DNA from: JAVWIF01 sp036639635
GTDB taxonomy: Bacteria; Bacillota_I; Bacilli_A; Erysipelotrichales; Erysipelotrichaceae
Assembly: GCA_036639635.1 (NCBI GenBank)
Contig: JAVWIF010000032.1
Coordinates: 1 to 19,241 of the forward strand
Direction: 5' to 3'
DNA: 19,241 nucleotides
This document shows positions 15,668 through 19,241 of this stretch, piece after piece. The position numbers and the translations under genes were made by a program. The notes under the pieces are model-generated. The model saw only the letters and a program-made list of their open reading frames with translations. It was not told where the DNA came from and did no database searches. Positions within the stretch are counted from its first letter, which is position 1, and every line of letters begins with the position of its first letter.

Positions 15668-16300
15668 ATGGATAAAAAAGGCATCTTGTTTGATTTAGAT
15701 GGTACATTAATTAATTCTTATGAAAGCATTAATATAAAACAAGTATTAAGTGAGCTAAAAACCGTCCACACTGCTTTAATTTTAAAGCTCATTAAGTCAC
15801 GAGTACGTAGCTTTGCGGAAATGGAACAAAAGATAATAGAGGAAGTAGAGTCTCGTGAAGAAGCAGATGAGTTAATTCGTCGTATTTCAGACTTTCTTTT
15901 AGAGCACTATGATAATGCACCACTTAAAAAGGACGCTTTAACATTTCTTCAATACTTAAAAGATAAAAACTATAAAATTTGTTTATGTACAAATAACGCC
16001 ACTGATGTAGTGAACCATATTATAAAAGAAAAAAACATTGCTGAATATTTTGATTATGTAGTCACATCTCAACAAGTTACTAAAGCAAAACCAGATCCAC
16101 AAATGTATTTAGAAGCACTTCATAGTATTGGTTTTAGTGCACAAGAGTGTATGGTTTTTGAAGATACAGAGACAGGTGTCTTGGCTGCTCAAAACGCAGG
16201 AATTGAAGTCATTGTCGTAAATGACAAAGAAAAGCGGAAGTTTAATGAGTGTCTTGTTATCAAAGATTTTTCTGACCCTCGTTTATATGAAATATTTTAG
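15668..16300 (+). CDS. HAD superfamily (IA) hydrolase, phosphatase-like
   Basis: A 210-residue cytosolic phosphatase of the HAD subfamily IA. Motif I is DLDGT (Asp9 nucleophile, Asp11 acid/base), motif II is CTNN (Thr108), motif III lysine is Lys141 in AKPDP, and motif IV is FEDTETG (Glu165, Asp166). A helical cap lies at about 18-85. This pattern resembles phosphoglycolate phosphatase and beta-phosphoglucomutase types; the substrate cannot be told. The gene starts two bases after the MarR stop, so it is likely in the same transcript. The ribosome site is modest (AAAGGA inside the end of marR). Confidence 0.88.
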   Translation: MDKKGILFDLDGTLINSYESINIKQVLSELKTVHTALILKLIKSRVRSFAEMEQKIIEEVESREEADELIRRISDFLLEHYDNAPLKKDALTFLQYLKDKNYKICLCTNNATDVVNHIIKEKNIAEYFDYVVTSQQVTKAKPDPQMYLEALHSIGFSAQECMVFEDTETGVLAAQNAGIEVIVVNDKEKRKFNECLVIKDFSDPRLYEIF

Positions 16301-16322
16301 GACACATACTGTGTCTTTTTTT
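16300..16322 (+). terminator. Intrinsic terminator after the HAD gene
   Basis: Stem GACACA / TGTGTC with a three-base loop, followed by seven T. It ends the MarR-HAD unit. Confidence 0.85.
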
Positions 16323-16370
16323 ATACCTATTAACATATGCTAGAGTAAGCATATAAACTAGGAGAAGACA

Positions 16371-17438
16371 ATGCCAATAGATAAACAAAAAAACTTTATT
16401 ATTCATTTTCTATACTACGCATTATGGATATTTATTATCTACTTTTTTGTTTATAAAGTTTTTACTTACATCTACCCTTTCTTCTTTGGATTTCTAATTG
16501 CCTTTTTATTACGCCCTATTAGCTCTAGAATGGCTAGTCATCATCAAAAAGCTAGCGCTCTTTGTATTATCACAATATTCTATACATTGATCGCTTTTAT
16601 TATAGGATATATACTCCTACAATTTTACGCCTATATGAATAAAGCTATGCTACAACTACCGCTGTATTATCATACCTATATTGAGCCCTATCTTCAAATT
16701 TCATTCGGGAAAGTAGAAAGTGTAATAAATTTTGTAAACATCGATACTAGTCAACTAATCACAACATTTCTCCAAAGTTTACAATCTTCATTATCAAATT
16801 TTATTGCCAGTTTCTCGACGTCTATGATTCAATCACTTACCAGTTTCATTACAACGCTACCAACGTTATTTCTTTCTTTCTTCATTACTGTTTTATCTTC
16901 TTTTTTTATCACGATAGACTATCCTAGTATTACTTGTACAATCCTTAATTTTTTTCCAAGACAAGTAAGAGATAACATCTTATCTACAAAAAACTTTCTA
17001 AAAGAAACATTGCTAAAACTCACAATTGCATATGGAAAATTAATGTTGTTAACATTTCTTGAATTAGCAATTGGCTTCTATATTTTAGGTATTGATCATA
17101 TCCTTCTTATCGCTTTGGGAATAGCACTCTTTGATATTATACCTGTACTAGGTGTTGGTGGTATCTTGTTACCATGGATAGTTTTTACTTATGTAAACTC
17201 ACAATTAAAACGATGTATTGGTCTTTGTATTTTATATCTTGTAATTACCATTATTAGGAATATTGCAGAACCACGTATTGTTGGTAAGCAAATAGGTCTA
17301 CATCCACTTATTATGTTAGCATGCATGTATGTAGGTGCTAAGCTTTTTGGTTTCTTAGGAATCTTTATGCTCCCTATATGTTTATTAGTTGCTCAACATC
17401 TTTATCAAAAAGATCCAAATAATATGACATTACACTAG
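16371..17438 (+). CDS. AI-2E/YtvI family membrane protein
   Basis: A 355-residue polytopic membrane protein with about seven or eight hydrophobic segments. The signature region FDIIPVLGVGGILLPW (about 260-275) and the later AEPRIVGKQIGLHPL match the AI-2E transporter family (PF01594). The short length and the motif around IPVLGxGG resemble YtvI, a sporulation-linked branch of this family, which agrees with YunB elsewhere in the window. The transported substrate is unknown; quorum-signal export is the name given to the family, not shown here. AGGAGA precedes the ATG. An inverted repeat ATATGCT / AGCATAT lies just upstream at 16335-16354. It appears to be a single-gene unit between two terminators. 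Confidence 0.8.
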   Translation: MPIDKQKNFIIHFLYYALWIFIIYFFVYKVFTYIYPFFFGFLIAFLLRPISSRMASHHQKASALCIITIFYTLIAFIIGYILLQFYAYMNKAMLQLPLYYHTYIEPYLQISFGKVESVINFVNIDTSQLITTFLQSLQSSLSNFIASFSTSMIQSLTSFITTLPTLFLSFFITVLSSFFITIDYPSITCTILNFFPRQVRDNILSTKNFLKETLLKLTIAYGKLMLLTFLELAIGFYILGIDHILLIALGIALFDIIPVLGVGGILLPWIVFTYVNSQLKRCIGLCILYLVITIIRNIAEPRIVGKQIGLHPLIMLACMYVGAKLFGFLGIFMLPICLLVAQHLYQKDPNNMTLH

Positions 17439-17509
17439 GTAGTGGATAGTGAATATCCTCTTTATTTATCACTTATTTGTCTAGTCGCTGTAAATCAAAT
17501 AAAGCAAAA

Positions 17510-17549
17510 AAAGCAATCATACGCTAAAGGTTTGATTGCTTTATTATTT
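17510..17549. terminator. Bidirectional terminator between the YtvI-like and SDR genes
   Basis: A 10-bp stem AAAGCAATCA / TGATTGCTTT encloses a 13-base loop. The plus strand continues with TTATTATTTT and the minus strand with TTTTTGCTTT. It serves both convergent units. Confidence 0.8.
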
Positions 17550-17550
17550 T

Positions 17551-18309
17551 CTATGGTCTTAATCCAGAACCACCTTGTAATACAATTGTTTCTCCACTTA
17601 TAAAGGAAGCATCCGCACTTGCTAAAAAGACACATGTACGTCCTACATCATCCTTGGCATTTCCAAATCTTCCTAATGGAATTCCTTGAATCGTTTTTGC
17701 ATATTGATCAGGATAGGTTTCTTTCCATTTCAACATTTGAGGAGTTTCTACTAGTGGACAAACAACATTCACATTAATGCCATCAACACCCCACTCTGTT
17801 GCTGCTACACGACTAAGCCCACGAATACCTTCTTTTGCTGCTGCATAAGAGGCTTGCCCAATACGACCAGCAAGACCTGCACCACTAGCAAAATTGATTA
17901 CTGAGCCGTGTGTCTCTTTCAGATATGGATAAGCTTCACGCATGTAGAAGAATGCTGCATATAAACCTGTATTAATTGCTAAATCAAAATCCTCTTTCGT
18001 ATGGTCAACTAACATCGTACCAGATTTACTCGCCATCGCATTGTTTATCAACACATCCAAATGTTGGAAAGTATCCATCGTTGTTTTAATGACGCGTTTT
18101 ACTTCTGCTTCATTTGATCCATCTGCACTAATTGCTAGTACTTGAATATGATATGCCTTTTCTAGTTCTTCTTTAGCACTCATTAATGCGCTCTCTTGGC
18201 GTCCAGTAATTACTAAGGTAGCACCTTCTTCACCAAAAGCTTCCGCAATACCTCTACCAATTCCTTTACCACCACCTGTAATCAATACTACTTTATCTTT
18301 CATTTTCAT
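17551..18309 (-). CDS. Short-chain dehydrogenase/reductase
   Basis: A 252-residue classical SDR. The nucleotide-binding motif is TGGGKGIG (11-18), Arg37 after the second strand favours NADP, NNA is at 89-91, and the catalytic set is Asn113, Ser142, Tyr155 and Lys159 (YAAAK). Length and layout fit the fabG/dienoyl-reductase-like group, and the substrate is open. It follows the Hrb-type gene by 13 bases and so belongs to the same operon. GAGG lies upstream of the first of two nearby ATG codons (18309 and 18303); the first is used here. Confidence 0.92.
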   Translation of the reverse strand: MKMKDKVVLITGGGKGIGRGIAEAFGEEGATLVITGRQESALMSAKEELEKAYHIQVLAISADGSNEAEVKRVIKTTMDTFQHLDVLINNAMASKSGTMLVDHTKEDFDLAINTGLYAAFFYMREAYPYLKETHGSVINFASGAGLAGRIGQASYAAAKEGIRGLSRVAATEWGVDGINVNVVCPLVETPQMLKWKETYPDQYAKTIQGIPLGRFGNAKDDVGRTCVFLASADASFISGETIVLQGGSGLRP

Positions 18310-18322
18310 AAGCGTCCTCTTT

Positions 18323-18949
18323 CTATTCTAGTTTTTCAAAAACTGATGCTGGTGCTTTACATATTGGACAAATAAAGTCACTAGGTAAATCTTCACCTTC
18401 ATAAATGTAACCACAAATGCTACAACGCCAACCTTTACTTGCTGGTGCTTCTTGAAAACTTGGTGCATTTTTTGGAGTAGTTCCATTCTTAACTTGATGA
18501 TAATATGCATATGTCATCACTTCTTCGTTATTTAAAACTTCTGCGTCCTTCACTTCTCCAATAAAAGTAACATGTGTTCCTAAATCAAGTTGTGCCACAA
18601 CTTGACAAGAGAAACGAGAAGCACAGTGATCAATAAGATATGGAATTCCTTGGTCATCTCTTTTAAACGCAACTTTTTCAAATTTATCTACATCCTTACT
18701 TGAATGAAAGCCAAACGTGCCAATAACATCTAAATTACATTCTTGTGTTAAAACGACGGCATCAAATTTTTTTGTACGATCAATTACCTGCTGTGTAACA
18801 TTATCCTTGTTTAAAGTAATTGATAATTGCATTGGTGAAGAGGTTACCTGATGTAGTGTATTGGCAACACAGCCAACATCTTTACCATTTTCGCTACTGC
18901 TAATAATATACAACCCATAACTTAACTTATACAATGCTTTTTGATCCAT
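18323..18949 (-). CDS. High-molecular-weight rubredoxin: flavin reductase domain fused to rubredoxin (Hrb type)
   Basis: A 208-residue fusion. Residues about 1-150 are a flavin-binding split barrel of the flavin reductase family. Residues about 172-208 are rubredoxin with Cys176-x2-Cys179 and Cys194-x2-Cys197. The linker HQVKNGTTPKNAPSF is typical of Hrb proteins, which in acetogenic anaerobes pass electrons to flavodiiron proteins that remove oxygen or nitric oxide. No flavodiiron protein is in this window; rubrerythrin (7816-8352) might be another acceptor, by inference. AGGAGG precedes the ATG. It is the first gene of a two-gene operon with an SDR. Confidence 0.9.
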   Translation of the reverse strand: MDQKALYKLSYGLYIISSSENGKDVGCVANTLHQVTSSPMQLSITLNKDNVTQQVIDRTKKFDAVVLTQECNLDVIGTFGFHSSKDVDKFEKVAFKRDDQGIPYLIDHCASRFSCQVVAQLDLGTHVTFIGEVKDAEVLNNEEVMTYAYYHQVKNGTTPKNAPSFQEAPASKGWRCSICGYIYEGEDLPSDFICPICKAPASVFEKLE

Positions 18950-18968
18950 GATGATTCCTCCTTTTAAT

Positions 18969-18987
18969 ATTAAGACTTATTCTTAAT
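18969..18987. promoter_or_regulatory. Inverted repeat in the hrb leader, possible operator
   Basis: Perfect arms ATTAAGA / TCTTAAT with a five-base spacer lie just downstream of the predicted hrb promoter and upstream of its AGGAGG. The position suits a repressor site or a small leader hairpin. No regulator is assigned. Confidence 0.35.
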
Positions 18988-18996
18988 TATAACTCT

Positions 18997-19025
18997 ATTA
19001 TGCACTCTTTATCATATGTTGTAAA
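18997..19025 (-). promoter_or_regulatory. Predicted promoter of the hrb-SDR operon
   Basis: Minus strand TTTACA (19025-19020) and CATAAT (19002-18997) are 17 bases apart. The leader is about 40 bases long. Confidence 0.55.
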
Positions 19026-19127
19026 GAAGTTTGACTTGCAAATTTAATAAAAATTAAGAAAGATATGAGATATTTTATAATATTTATGCCATAATAGAAA
19101 AGATAGTAATTTTTACAGAATTTAAAA

Positions 19128-19166
19128 AGCATATTTTTATCTTTACACTATCAAATATGCTATCAT
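19128..19166 (+). promoter_or_regulatory. Promoter with overlapping inverted repeat before the last gene
   Basis: TGCTATCAT (19158-19166) is an extended -10. Perfect arms AGCATATTT (19128-19136) and AAATATGCT (19153-19161), 16 bases apart, include it on one side. This arrangement suits a repressor, but may be chance in AT-rich DNA. Confidence 0.35.
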
Positions 19167-19198
19167 TAAAGTGTATAAAGTTTACGAGGAGGCTTTCT

Positions 19199-19241
19199 AT
19201 GTCAAAAAGAAGAAGAAAAAGAAGAGTTAATTTCAAACATC
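19199..19241 (+). CDS. Start of an unidentified gene (first 14 codons)
   Basis: ATG at 19199 follows GAGGAGG (19186-19192) at good spacing. The visible start MSKRRRKRRVNFKH is very basic. It may be a cytosolic tail before a membrane segment or a nucleic-acid-binding tail, but too little is present to name it. The frame runs off the window. Confidence 0.6.
   Translation, partial: MSKRRRKRRVNFKH

Noticed and set aside
16330..16357. A sigma-A promoter TTAACA-16-TATAAA before the YtvI-like gene
   Set aside because: The start it predicts falls inside the ribosome binding site, so the transcript would lack it. The inverted repeat there is noted, but no promoter is called.

Overview
The window looks like chromosomal DNA from a low-GC, anaerobic, spore-forming Firmicute. 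The AT-rich bases, strong AGGAGG ribosome sites, class III ribonucleotide reductase, rubrerythrin, high-molecular-weight rubredoxin, Ktr potassium uptake and type III glutamine synthetase all point that way. Two sporulation-type genes (yunB and a ytvI-like gene) fit a spore former. An Erysipelotrichia-like gut anaerobe is my best guess, by inference only. I see no transposase, integrase, CRISPR array or phage gene; apart from a few fusions and small ORFs this is core chromosome.

Layout. Bases 1-125 hold the end of a tRNA-Leu(UAA) gene and its terminator. Bases 230-3934 hold a compact class III ribonucleotide reductase operon: a MarR-type repressor domain fused to the NrdG activase, then NrdD fused to a thioredoxin-like domain. 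A perfect palindrome lies over the predicted transcription start and a perfect cre-type site lies upstream. A C_GCAxxG_C_C redox protein follows (3973-4383). Leftward genes at 4400-8352 are yunC-yunB (with a sigma-E-like promoter), ktrB-ktrA and rubrerythrin. Glutamine synthetase III (8699-10792) reads rightward. Leftward genes at 10818-14793 are a P1-family peptidase, and an operon of a 32-codon small ORF, an ankyrin-repeat protein and an EF-G-like GTPase. That operon is preceded by a promoter whose -35 lies in a second perfect cre-type site. Rightward genes at 15216-17438 are a MarR regulator with a HAD phosphatase, then a YtvI/AI-2E-type membrane protein. A leftward operon at 17551-18949 holds a flavin-reductase/rubredoxin fusion (Hrb type) and a short-chain dehydrogenase. 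The first 14 codons of another gene close the window.

How the parts fit. The most unusual part is the nrd operon. Repressor and radical-generating activase are one polypeptide, reductase and a likely dithiol reductant are another, and a MarR-like operator sits on the promoter. This suggests a self-contained, autoregulated system for anaerobic deoxynucleotide synthesis. The second point of interest is the small ORF whose stop codon opens the loop of a strong terminator just before the ankyrin/EF-G-like genes. This arrangement could couple translation of the small ORF to expression of the operon.
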